14,701 bases of DNA from Roseiarcus sp035308145 (GTDB taxonomy: Bacteria > Pseudomonadota > Alphaproteobacteria > Rhizobiales > Beijerinckiaceae), in contig DATGHD010000239.1 of the NCBI GenBank assembly GCA_035308145.1, positions 1 through 14,701 on the forward strand. Reading direction: 5' to 3'. Shown piece after piece: positions 6,827 to 13,122 of this stretch. How positions within the stretch are numbered: position 1 is the first letter of the stretch; every line of letters begins with the position of its first letter. Position numbers and translations under genes: made by a program. Under the pieces are notes generated by a model. That model had not been told where the DNA came from. It saw nothing but the letters and a program-made list of their open reading frames with translations, and did not search any database.

Positions 6827-8098
6827 ATGACGTCGGATCAACGCGCCTTGCTCCGTCGCATGTTCGATGCCGCGGTCGAGGCCGCAGCGCCTTCCCGTTG
6901 CGTGCCGCCGCATCTGCCTGCCCCGCCCAAAGGCCGCACCATCGTCGTCGGGGCAGGCAAGGCCGCCGCGGCCATGGCTGCCGCAGTCGAAGCGCATTGG
7001 AACGGCTCGCTCGAAGGCCTGGTCGTCACCCGCTACGGCCATGGCGCGCCGACGAAACGCATCAAGGTCGTCGAGGCGAGCCACCCGGTGCCTGACGCGG
7101 CGGGCCCCGCCGCTGCGCGCGCGATGCTCGCCCTAGTGAAAGGGCTGACCGCCGACGATCTTGTTCTCAGCCTGATTTCCGGCGGCGGCTCGGCTCTTCT
7201 CGCTCTGCCGGGCGGCGACATCACGCTCGCCGACAAGCAGGCCGTCAATCGTGCCCTTCTGAAGAGCGGCGCGCATATCGGCGAGATGAATTGCGTCAGA
7301 AAGCATCTTTCCGCGATCAAGGGCGGCCGGCTCGCCGCGGCGGCTGCGCCGGCTCACGTCGTCAGCCTCGTCATCTCCGACGTGCCAGGCGATGATCTGT
7401 CGGTGATCGCATCGGGACCGACCGTCGGCGATGCGACAACGCTCGCCGAGGCCAGAGCGGTGATCGAGAAATACGGTATCGACGTCTCGCCGGCGGTAAC
7501 GCGACACTTGTCCGATCCCGCCAATGAAACGCCCAAGCCAAGGGATCCGCGCCTCGTCAAAGTGACAAACATTTTGATTGCGACGCCGCAAGGCTCCCTC
7601 GAAGCGGCGGCAAAGATTGCGCGCGAGGCTGGGTTTGCGCCGCTGATCCTCGGCAACGCCATCGAGGGCGAGGCGCGCGAATGCGGCATCGTGCATGCGG
7701 GAATCGCCTTGCAATCGGTGAGCTACGGCCAGCCTGTCGCGCCGCCAGCGGCGATCATCTCCGGCGGCGAAACGACCGTGACCGTGCGCGGCAAGGGACG
7801 GGGCGGACGCAACGCCGAATTCCTGCTCAGCCTGGCGATCGCGCTCGGCGGCCACGCCGGAATTTCAGCGCTCGCCGCCGATACCGACGGCATCGACGGC
7901 AGCGAGGACAATGCCGGAGCGATCATAGGCCCTGACACGATGAGAAGAGCGGCGGCGGCCGGCGTCGACCTCAAAGCGCGGCTCGCCGATAATGACGCCT
8001 ACGGCGCCTTTGCCGCGCTCGGCGATCTGGTCATGACCGGGCCGACGCGGACGAACGTCAACGACTTCCGCGCGATCCTGGTGACGAGAGACTCTTGA
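6827..8098 (+). CDS. Glycerate 2-kinase, MOFRL family (GckA/TtuD type)
   Basis: Phosphorylates D-glycerate with ATP to 2-phosphoglycerate, delivering the carbon from glyoxylate to lower glycolysis. The ATG at 6827 gives 423 residues, usual for this class. Seen directly: VGAGKA with Lys45, HPVPD (86-90), ISGGGSALL (117-125), LVISDVPGDD (181-190), the MOFRL-domain segment GGRNAEFLLSLA (326-337), ADTDGIDGS (351-359) and TGPTRTNVND near the end. This is the family found in serine-cycle methylotrophs (gckA) and tartrate operons (ttuD); some members were once named hydroxypyruvate reductase. It starts 28 nt after glxR. No good Shine-Dalgarno precedes ATG 6827; a short stem (GCGGA 6806-6810, TCCGC 6815-6819) occupies the gap, so translation may be coupled to glxR. 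It ends 16 nt before the stop of the convergent SH3-like gene. Confidence 0.93.
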   Translation: MTSDQRALLRRMFDAAVEAAAPSRCVPPHLPAPPKGRTIVVGAGKAAAAMAAAVEAHWNGSLEGLVVTRYGHGAPTKRIKVVEASHPVPDAAGPAAARAMLALVKGLTADDLVLSLISGGGSALLALPGGDITLADKQAVNRALLKSGAHIGEMNCVRKHLSAIKGGRLAAAAAPAHVVSLVISDVPGDDLSVIASGPTVGDATTLAEARAVIEKYGIDVSPAVTRHLSDPANETPKPRDPRLVKVTNILIATPQGSLEAAAKIAREAGFAPLILGNAIEGEARECGIVHAGIALQSVSYGQPVAPPAAIISGGETTVTVRGKGRGGRNAEFLLSLAIALGGHAGISALAADTDGIDGSEDNAGAIIGPDTMRRAAAAGVDLKARLADNDAYGAFAALGDLVMTGPTRTNVNDFRAILVTRDS

Positions 8099-8104
8099 AT
8101 TTCG

Positions 8105-8127
8105 CGCCAGCTTCTTAGAAGCAGGCG
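8105..8127. terminator. Palindrome centred on the stop codon of the SH3-like gene, at a convergent junction
   Basis: CGCC-A-GCTTC (8105-8114), centre TTA (8115-8117), GAAGC-A-GGCG (8118-8127): 9 of 10 arm positions pair. The centre is exactly the TAA stop of the minus-strand gene, and the glycerate kinase ends 7 nt away. A bidirectional terminator is plausible, although neither side has a T-tract. Confidence 0.45.
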
Positions 8128-8396
8128 AGAAACTCGCGATAGGCCCATCCGAGCGCCAGCCCGTCTGAATAGCCCTCGATGTCGGCCCAGGCTTTGCCAC
8201 GCCCGTCGACAATGACGTTGCGAATGGAGACAAGCTGGCCGTTGGCGATTGTTCCGATGATATTGCCTGACGGCGCGTCCCTCAGGTTCAACGGCGTCCC
8301 CGTAGGATCCATCACTTTGCAGCGAGACTGCGCCAAGGCGTCCGAGGCGCAAAAACATGCGGCCATGACAAGCGCGGCCGAAACGATTGATCTCAT
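8115..8396 (-). CDS. Small exported SH3-like domain protein
   Basis: A 93-residue protein, probably periplasmic. Residues 1-22 form a signal peptide with an Arg at position 2, a hydrophobic core and an ALA cleavage motif at 20-22. The mature part, NLRDAPSGNIIGTIANGQLVSI then WADIEGYSDGLALGWAYREFL, follows the bacterial SH3 pattern often used in cell-wall or envelope proteins. Cys26 and Cys92 could form a disulphide joining the ends of the mature domain. AGGAGG (complement of 8405-8410) lies 8 nt before the ATG, which fixes the start; a longer open frame upstream is not needed. It lies downstream of the PhnD-like gene on the same strand, with 97 nt between. Partner and function are unknown. 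Confidence 0.82.
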   Translation of the reverse strand: MRSIVSAALVMAACFCASDALAQSRCKVMDPTGTPLNLRDAPSGNIIGTIANGQLVSIRNVIVDGRGKAWADIEGYSDGLALGWAYREFLACF

Positions 8397-8493
8397 GATC
8401 GTCCCCTCCTGTCGGCGCGGTTCGCAAGGCGTCGATCCGTACGGAAACCCACTTGCTTGGGGAGCGTTCTCGTTGCGGATCAATTTATCTCCA

Positions 8494-9300
8494 TTACGCC
8501 AATTCGGGATAGCCGAGGGCTACGGCCGTCCGTTCGATCTCCGCGACCTTTCGATAGTCCGCTTCGGTGAGAATGGCGGCGCCCGTCAGTCCAAGCGCCG
8601 CGCGCGCCGCCGCGAGTTTCGGGTCGTTCAGCGCGGCAAACAGGGCGACGCGCACCGCCGCGGCAAGGGACTTGCCGAGTTCCGCGTTGATCACGAACGG
8701 CAGGCCGGGCGAGACCTGCGTCCTGGCGACCGTCACGACATCATTGAAAAGCTCGGGGCGCTCGCGACGGAGCAGCGCGAAAGCGACGCAATCGATCGCC
8801 GCAAGATCGGCTTCGCCCGCCGCAATGGCGGCAATGCTCGCGGCGTGCGAGCCAGTGACGATGACTTCGCCGAACATCGGCCGGCCGCGTGCGATCGGCG
8901 CGATGAGGCCACGAAAGAGATTCATGCCTGAATTGCTGTCGCGCCCGTTGATCGCGGCGCGGGCGCCCTCGAAACCAGCGAGGCTGCGTTGGCCGCTCTT
9001 GGCGTTCGTGACGACGAAGCTGCAGTGGTTTGATCCCTGGCAACCTTCAAAGGCGTAGGTCGGCGTCGCCACCAGCGCGACGTGATTGCGAAGCGAGGTG
9101 ACGAAGGGATAGCCGCAAGTCTGGCCAAAGATGAGCCGCTCATTACGCCAAGCGTCATCCAAGTTCCCGTGGTCGAGCATTTCCGGCGCGGCAATGCCGG
9201 CGGCGCGGAGATAGCCGCCGATCGCCGCCCAGAGTTCGGCGTTCGCCGAGGCAATAGAAGGAAAGTCATACATGCCCAGGGAAGCGACGAGCGCGTCCAT
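8494..9300 (-). CDS. Orphan PhnD-like phosphate/phosphonate-type substrate-binding protein
   Basis: Resembles the periplasmic-binding-protein fold of PhnD (the PF12974-like group), 268 residues from ATG 9300. Seen directly: MYDFPSI near the start, FGQTCGYPF (58-66), GRDSNSGMNLFR (119-130) and TGSHAASIAAIAAGEADLAAID (149-170, in pieces), then SPGLPFV; these are the ligand-cleft segments of this group. There is no signal peptide: the protein starts straight into the first beta strand, so it is probably cytoplasmic. No ABC ATPase or permease gene is present in the window. CGGAG 10 nt upstream supports ATG 9300 over the in-frame TTG at 9309. It follows the desaturase by 90 nt on the same strand. 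Ligand unknown; transport of phosphonate should not be assumed. Confidence 0.8.
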   Translation of the reverse strand: MDALVASLGMYDFPSIASANAELWAAIGGYLRAAGIAAPEMLDHGNLDDAWRNERLIFGQTCGYPFVTSLRNHVALVATPTYAFEGCQGSNHCSFVVTNAKSGQRSLAGFEGARAAINGRDSNSGMNLFRGLIAPIARGRPMFGEVIVTGSHAASIAAIAAGEADLAAIDCVAFALLRRERPELFNDVVTVARTQVSPGLPFVINAELGKSLAAAVRVALFAALNDPKLAAARAALGLTGAAILTEADYRKVAEIERTAVALGYPELA

Positions 9301-9390
9301 CAACGCCAATCTCCGATTCCAGAAAAAGCCACGAGAACGACACGGGCTATAGCGCGCAAATCAGGCGCTGTCGCCGATGGCGACGCGACG

Positions 9391-10341
9391 CTATGGCGAC
9401 GCCGGGCTCGACTCGACCTTTGCGCCGGCGTCGAACCGGAGCGGATGGAGCGCCTGATCATGCGGCCGCAGCAGATAGCGCCGCAGAATGTCGAAATAAG
9501 TGACATAGAGAAGGCCGCCGTTGCGCTCGATCAGCGCTTCGCGATTAAGCGCGTACCAACGCGGCAGCGCGTACCAGGGCATAGCCGGCCGGGCATGATG
9601 GGCAAGGTGAAGATTGTTGAACAAGAACAGCGGACCGAGAATCCATGATCGCTCGACGATCGCCGTGCGTCGTTCGACCATGCTTTCCGCGCGATGCTCG
9701 GCGAAGGAGCGCACCAGCGCCAAAGAGGTGCCGGCGTAGGCGAAGCAGATCACATATTTGGCGATAGGCATTTTGCAGACGCCGAGAACCCAGGCAAGAA
9801 CGATCGCGACCTCGACAAGGTGCAACGCGACCTCGCTGATGGCGCGGCGATCGCCGCGCGCTAGTCTTGCGATTTCGGCCTTCCACAATTTGGCCGCGGC
9901 CCAGGCCGGGCCGATCAGCATCCGGCCGAGCAAGCATGATTGCAGCCGCACCACGCCTCGCCCTAAAGCGCCGAGCCCCTCCCATTCCTCCTGACGCCAA
10001 TAGAACGATTCCGGGTCGTCGAGAGGGTCGGTCAGCCGCTCGTCGCAGTGATGGGTGAGATGGGTGTGGCGGTAATTCTCGAAGGGCAGCCACAGCGCCA
10101 GCGGCCAAGCGCCAATGAAGCTGTTGATCCAGCGCCTAGGCGTAGGGTGGCCATGGATGGTCTCGTGCTGCAGGCTCATCTGCCAGGCGACCGTCCAGGC
10201 CGCGATCGGCGTCAGCGCCCAGACCGGCAACCGATCGTGGAAATAGGTGGCCGCGAACCACAGGCCGTAGATCAAAACCACGAGCGCGACGGTCGGCCAC
10301 TCGACTCGCGGCCTGGCGAAAGAAAAGTCCTTAATTTCCAT
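9391..10341 (-). CDS. Membrane fatty acid desaturase (di-iron, three histidine boxes)
   Basis: Integral-membrane, oxygen-dependent desaturase-family enzyme (PF00487 type), 316 residues from ATG 10341. The three histidine clusters are intact: HETIH (59-63), HLTHH (94-98, preceded by RHT) and HLAHH (245-249 in NNLHLAHH). Hydrophobic segments lie near 17-33, 41-57, 74-86, 172-188 and 196-212, with the last histidine box after them, as usual. The open frame continues upstream for 140 codons, but that part is antisense to the patatin relic and not homologous, so the ATG is preferred. Whether it acts on fatty acyl lipids, carotenoids or another chain cannot be told from the motifs. It heads the minus-strand group that includes the PhnD-like and SH3-like genes. 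Confidence 0.9.
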   Translation of the reverse strand: MEIKDFSFARPRVEWPTVALVVLIYGLWFAATYFHDRLPVWALTPIAAWTVAWQMSLQHETIHGHPTPRRWINSFIGAWPLALWLPFENYRHTHLTHHCDERLTDPLDDPESFYWRQEEWEGLGALGRGVVRLQSCLLGRMLIGPAWAAAKLWKAEIARLARGDRRAISEVALHLVEVAIVLAWVLGVCKMPIAKYVICFAYAGTSLALVRSFAEHRAESMVERRTAIVERSWILGPLFLFNNLHLAHHARPAMPWYALPRWYALNREALIERNGGLLYVTYFDILRRYLLRPHDQALHPLRFDAGAKVESSPASP

Positions 10342-10360
10342 GGTCGTAGCGCCCCCACAG

Positions 10361-10386
10361 CGACTCGTCAGAGAATCACTGAGTCG
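10361..10386. repeat. Inverted repeat in the desaturase leader
   Basis: CGACTC (10361-10366) and GAGTCG (10381-10386) are exact reverse complements separated by 14 nt. The pair lies 20 nt upstream of the desaturase ATG, just after the presumed transcription start. It could be an operator half-site pair or a leader hairpin. Confidence 0.35.
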
Positions 10387-10394
10387 CCGATGGT

Positions 10395-10424
10395 GCAATA
10401 GGGAAGTTATTGAGTAACCAGCAA
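10395..10424 (-). promoter_or_regulatory. Candidate desaturase promoter
   Basis: Read on the minus strand, TTGCTG (10424-10419) and TATTGC (10400-10395) are 18 nt apart within a locally AT-rich patch (about 10390-10455). The pair would give a leader of roughly 45 nt. Motif match only. Confidence 0.3.
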
Positions 10425-10446
10425 AAATTTCGGTTCCGGCGCATAA

Positions 10447-11094
10447 TTGTGTTCTAATGGCGCCGTCACGCGCACCGGCAATTTCATCTATTTCGACAGC
10501 GCCAAGCAGCGCATCGAGCCCGACCATATCATCGCTTCGGGCGCGCTGCCGCCGGCGCTGCCAGCGGTTAAGATCGCGGGCGAATATTATTGGGACGGCG
10601 GCATCGTCTCCAACACGCCTCTGCAATATTTGCTCGACCAGGAGGAGGATCAGTCGTCGCTGGTCTTCCAGGTCGACTTGTTCAGCGCGCGCGGCGCCCT
10701 GCCGCGCTCCATGCCGGACATAAATGTCGCGCCACAAGGACATCATGTATTCGAGCCGCACCCGGCAGAATACGAATACGTACGCCCGCGTTCACATGCT
10801 GAAACTGCGACTGGTCGAGGCTCTGAAAAGAATCCCCGAGGAGGAGCGAAAGCCGGAGGAGGACGCCCGCATCACGAGCTTCGAGACCGCCTGCGTCGTC
10901 AACATCGTCCACCTGATCTATCAGCACAAGGAATACGAAGGCCAGCGAAGGATTACGACTTCTCCGGCACGTCGATGCGCGAGCATTGGGAATCGGGGTA
11001 CGAAGACACGCTGCGCCATCCTGAATGGTTGACGCGCTCATCGATCGCCAGCGGCGTCGCGATCCACGATCTTCATCGCGAAGACCCGACCTAA
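10447..11094 (+). pseudogene. Decayed C-terminal fragment of a patatin-like phospholipase
   Basis: Reads as the C-terminal half of a long patatin-type phospholipase (the kind carrying a DUF3734 tail). Frame of 10447: RTGNFIYFDSAKQRIEPDHI, ASGALPPALPA and EYYWDGGIVSNTPLQ, with the DGG of the catalytic dyad. Around 10721-10735 homology jumps to another frame: RHKDIMYSSRTR, LKLRLVEALKRIPEE, then VVNIVHLIYQHKEYEG. At about 10941-10948 it returns to the first frame: KDYDFSGTSMREHWESGY, ending at the stop at 11092-11094. The second shift fits loss of one base; the first fits one base gained or two (or five) lost. The N-terminal half with the GxSxG nucleophile is absent, since upstream lies the desaturase promoter. 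A non-functional remnant is therefore likely even if one shift were a sequencing error. Confidence 0.82.
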
Positions 11095-11126
11095 CCTCCC
11101 AAGCGCCAATAACGCGGCGGACGCGT

Positions 11127-11150
11127 CCCCTCTCTCTTGCCAGAGAGGGG
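11127..11150. repeat. Strong hairpin, possible dispersed intergenic repeat
   Basis: CCCCTCTCT (11127-11135) and AGAGAGGGG (11142-11150) pair perfectly over 9 bp around a 6-nt CTTGCC loop. It stands between the convergent ends of the patatin relic and the aldo/keto reductase gene. Sequences of this CCCCTCTC...GAGAGGGG look are common intergenic elements in GC-rich proteobacteria, as I recall. It may serve as a bidirectional terminator; no T-tract follows. Confidence 0.55.
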
Positions 11151-11173
11151 GAGCGCGCACAGCCTGCCAAGCG

Positions 11174-12004
11174 TCACGGCGCTTCGCGCGGGTCCCAGTC
11201 GGTGACCATGCCGCGCTCCAGCCCGTCGAGGCGGGCGATTTGCGCCGCGCTCAGCTTGACGCCAGCCGCCGCAAGGTTCTCCGCCTGCCGTTCCGGATGA
11301 ATCGATTTCGGCAAAACAATCAGATCGTGATGAAGACCCCAGGCGAGGACGGCCTGAGCAGGCGTCACGCCCGCCTCGGCGGCCACCGCCTTGACGGTCG
11401 GATCGCCTAAAGTCGCGCCCTTGGCGAGCGGGCAATAGGCGGCGACAGCGATCTTTTGATCGGCGCACCAAGCGCGAACCTCTCGCTGTTGCAGGAAGGG
11501 ATGCGCCTCGATCTGATTGACCATCGGCGCGATGCGCGAATGGTCCATCAGCTCCTGAAGATGATGGATCATGAAGTTGCTGACCCCGATCGCTCTGACG
11601 CGGCCCTCGTCATAGAGCCGCTCCAGCGCCCGCCAGGAGTCGAGCCGCAGGCGCCGCACGGGCCAGTGCAAGAGAAACAGATCCACCGTGTCGAGGCCCA
11701 ACGCCGCGCGGCTCTCCTCGAAGGCGGCGATCGCGCGGTCAAAGCCGTGATCGGAATTCCAAAGCTTGGTCGTGACGAACAAATCTTCTCGCGCGATCCC
11801 GCTTTCGCGCATGGCGCGGCCGACATCGGCCTCGTTCTCATAGAGCCGCGCGGTGTCGACATGGCGGTAGCCAAGGCGCAGAGCCGAGGCGACGGCTTCT
11901 CGCGTCGCCCGGCCGCTGGCGACCAGATAGACGCCGAGTCCGATCCGCGGCATCGGGACGCCGTTGGCGAGCTTGACGCTCGGCGCTTGGCTCGCCGGCG
12001 CCAA
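11174..12004 (-). CDS. Aldo/keto reductase
   Basis: NADPH-dependent carbonyl reductase of the AKR superfamily (2,5-diketo-D-gluconate reductase-like), 276 residues, cytoplasmic. The catalytic tetrad is complete: Asp50 and Tyr55 in HVDTARLYENE, Lys80 in TTKLW, His113 in LLHWP. The substrate and cofactor segments GVSNF, NQIEAHPFLQQ, YCPLAKG and the 2'-phosphate-binding LPKSIHPERQAENL are also present. The start is a TTG at 12004 preceded by GAGG about 8 nt upstream; no ATG gives a better N-terminus before the first strand (VKLANGVPMPRIGLG). It follows the DUF502 gene by 31 nt on the same strand, so co-transcription is likely. Natural substrate cannot be told; aldehyde detoxification is a common role for the family. 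Confidence 0.93.
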   Translation of the reverse strand: MAPASQAPSVKLANGVPMPRIGLGVYLVASGRATREAVASALRLGYRHVDTARLYENEADVGRAMRESGIAREDLFVTTKLWNSDHGFDRAIAAFEESRAALGLDTVDLFLLHWPVRRLRLDSWRALERLYDEGRVRAIGVSNFMIHHLQELMDHSRIAPMVNQIEAHPFLQQREVRAWCADQKIAVAAYCPLAKGATLGDPTVKAVAAEAGVTPAQAVLAWGLHHDLIVLPKSIHPERQAENLAAAGVKLSAAQIARLDGLERGMVTDWDPREAP

Positions 12005-12035
12005 GGTCAGGCCTCGTCCCCTCGGCGCGCGAAAT

Positions 12036-12785
12036 TCACGCGCCGCCGCCGCTCGCCAAGGCGCGCCGCGGCGCAGCCCGCGCCTCTTTGGCGGCCGCAG
12101 CCATAGCCGCGAGGGCGGCCTGGCTCTCGGGTTGGATCAGTCCGGCCGACATGATCAGCTTGGCGGCGTCATCCGGCGTCATTGGCAATTCGATGACCTC
12201 TTCGCTCGGTAGGAAGAAGTAGAAGCCGGTCGTCGGATTGGGCGTGCAGGGGAGAAAGACGGACGTGTGGCCTGTCGCCGGCAGGACGCCGGCGACCATA
12301 GGCGTGGGATCGGAGGAGATGAACACGATCGACCACGAGCCTTTGCTCGGAAACTCGACGAGCCCCACCTTGCGAAACTGAGTGCCGCTCTGCGAGAAGA
12401 GGGTCTCGAAAATCTGCTTCGCGCTCTTGTAGATGCCGCGCACGACCGGCATGCGGTCGAGGACCCGCTCGCCGATCCTGACCAGGGTACGTCCGGCGAT
12501 ATTGGCGGTCAGGAAGCCGAGCAGCGTCAGGCCGATGAAGGCGACGATGACGCCGAAGCCCGGGACGTGAAAGGGCAGATAGGAATCCGGCCAATAGCGC
12601 GCCGGAATCCATGGCTTCACCCAATTGTCGATCGTGTCGATAAACCACCAGGCGATATAGGCGGTCACCGCGACCGGACCAAAGACGACAAGGCCGGTGA
12701 AGAACCAGGTGCGCAGCTTGACGCCAAGGCTGCGCGCCGGCGCCGAGCCGGCCTCCGTCGGAATTTGATGCGACGACAGAGTCAT
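12036..12785 (-). CDS. DUF502 family membrane protein
   Basis: Conserved inner-membrane protein of unknown function (PF04367 type), 249 residues. Two transmembrane helices are clear: about 27-49 (WFFTGLVVFGPVAVTAYIAW) and about 76-97 (GFGVIVAFIGLTLLGFLTAN). Family marks seen: GRTLVRIGERVLDRMPVVRG then IYKSAKQIFETLF (99-130), VEFPSKGSWSIVFIS (143-157), and the PNPTTGFYFFLP segment (182-193). The C-terminal 30 residues are alanine-rich and low in complexity. ATG 12785 has only a weak upstream purine run. The gene precedes the aldo/keto reductase by 31 nt and diverges from the DUF2189 gene across about 340 nt. Confidence 0.9.
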   Translation of the reverse strand: MTLSSHQIPTEAGSAPARSLGVKLRTWFFTGLVVFGPVAVTAYIAWWFIDTIDNWVKPWIPARYWPDSYLPFHVPGFGVIVAFIGLTLLGFLTANIAGRTLVRIGERVLDRMPVVRGIYKSAKQIFETLFSQSGTQFRKVGLVEFPSKGSWSIVFISSDPTPMVAGVLPATGHTSVFLPCTPNPTTGFYFFLPSEEVIELPMTPDDAAKLIMSAGLIQPESQAALAAMAAAAKEARAAPRRALASGGGA

Positions 12786-13122
12786 GAGAATTAACCCGCG
12801 CCGCGCGCGAGCGCCTGCGAAAAGTTGGATTTAAGAATACACGAGGCCGGAGACGACCGAAAGCCTCGCCGAGACGGCAAGCCAGCCGCGAAACCGACAA
12901 ATTCATCGTCCAGGCTTCTACTTTGGTCCAGCTAGCGCCTCGCGGAATGTGACGCCAGGCGGCAAAGCGAAGCGATTGCGGTCGAAGTTTACCCTCAAGG
13001 GCCCGCAACGATAGGGAAAGGGAGTTCGCGAGCGTCGAGGCAGGATTTCAATCAACAAGCGCTCTTCCGAACCTCGGCGTCGTGACTTCGCGAATCGTCG
13101 GTCTGTGCAGGGAGGAATGGCC
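12786..13122. other. Divergent intergenic region between the DUF502 and DUF2189 genes
   Basis: About 337 nt without a supportable gene. An AT-richer patch at 12822-12840 (TTGGATTTAAGAATACA) could hold the DUF502 promoter on the minus strand. The part nearest 13100 should hold the plus-strand promoter, but I see no convincing -35/-10 pair. A 68-codon minus-strand frame (12918-13124) has no family features and overlaps the DUF2189 start. No strong repeat seen. Confidence 0.5.
13111..13115 (+). promoter_or_regulatory. Ribosome binding site deciding the DUF2189 start
   Basis: GGAGG lies 7 nt before ATG 13123. The alternative ATG 13117 is one base away, and GTG 13105 lies upstream of the site, so ATG 13123 is the likely start. 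Confidence 0.75.

Noticed and set aside
5989..6828. 279-codon minus-strand frame opposite glxR
   Set aside because: Antisense to a confident dehydrogenase gene, with no family motif and no ribosome site; a codon-bias shadow.
7133..7855. 240-codon minus-strand frame opposite the glycerate kinase
   Set aside because: Composition-driven, rich in Arg/His/Asp mirror codons, with no motif.
8179..8931. 250-codon plus-strand frame across the SH3-like and PhnD-like genes
   Set aside because: It overlaps two supported genes on the opposite strand, and its product is an Arg-rich low-complexity shadow.
9082..9648. 188-codon plus-strand frame across the PhnD-like/desaturase boundary
   Set aside because: Spans two genes of the other strand and has no recognisable domain.
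10724..11032. Plus-strand frame 10724-11032 as an independent small gene
   Set aside because: Its residues continue the patatin-like C-terminal homology between two frame changes, so it is a piece of the relic rather than a gene.
11456..12106. 216-codon plus-strand frame opposite the aldo/keto reductase
   Set aside because: Antisense to a gene with a complete catalytic tetrad; no motif of its own.
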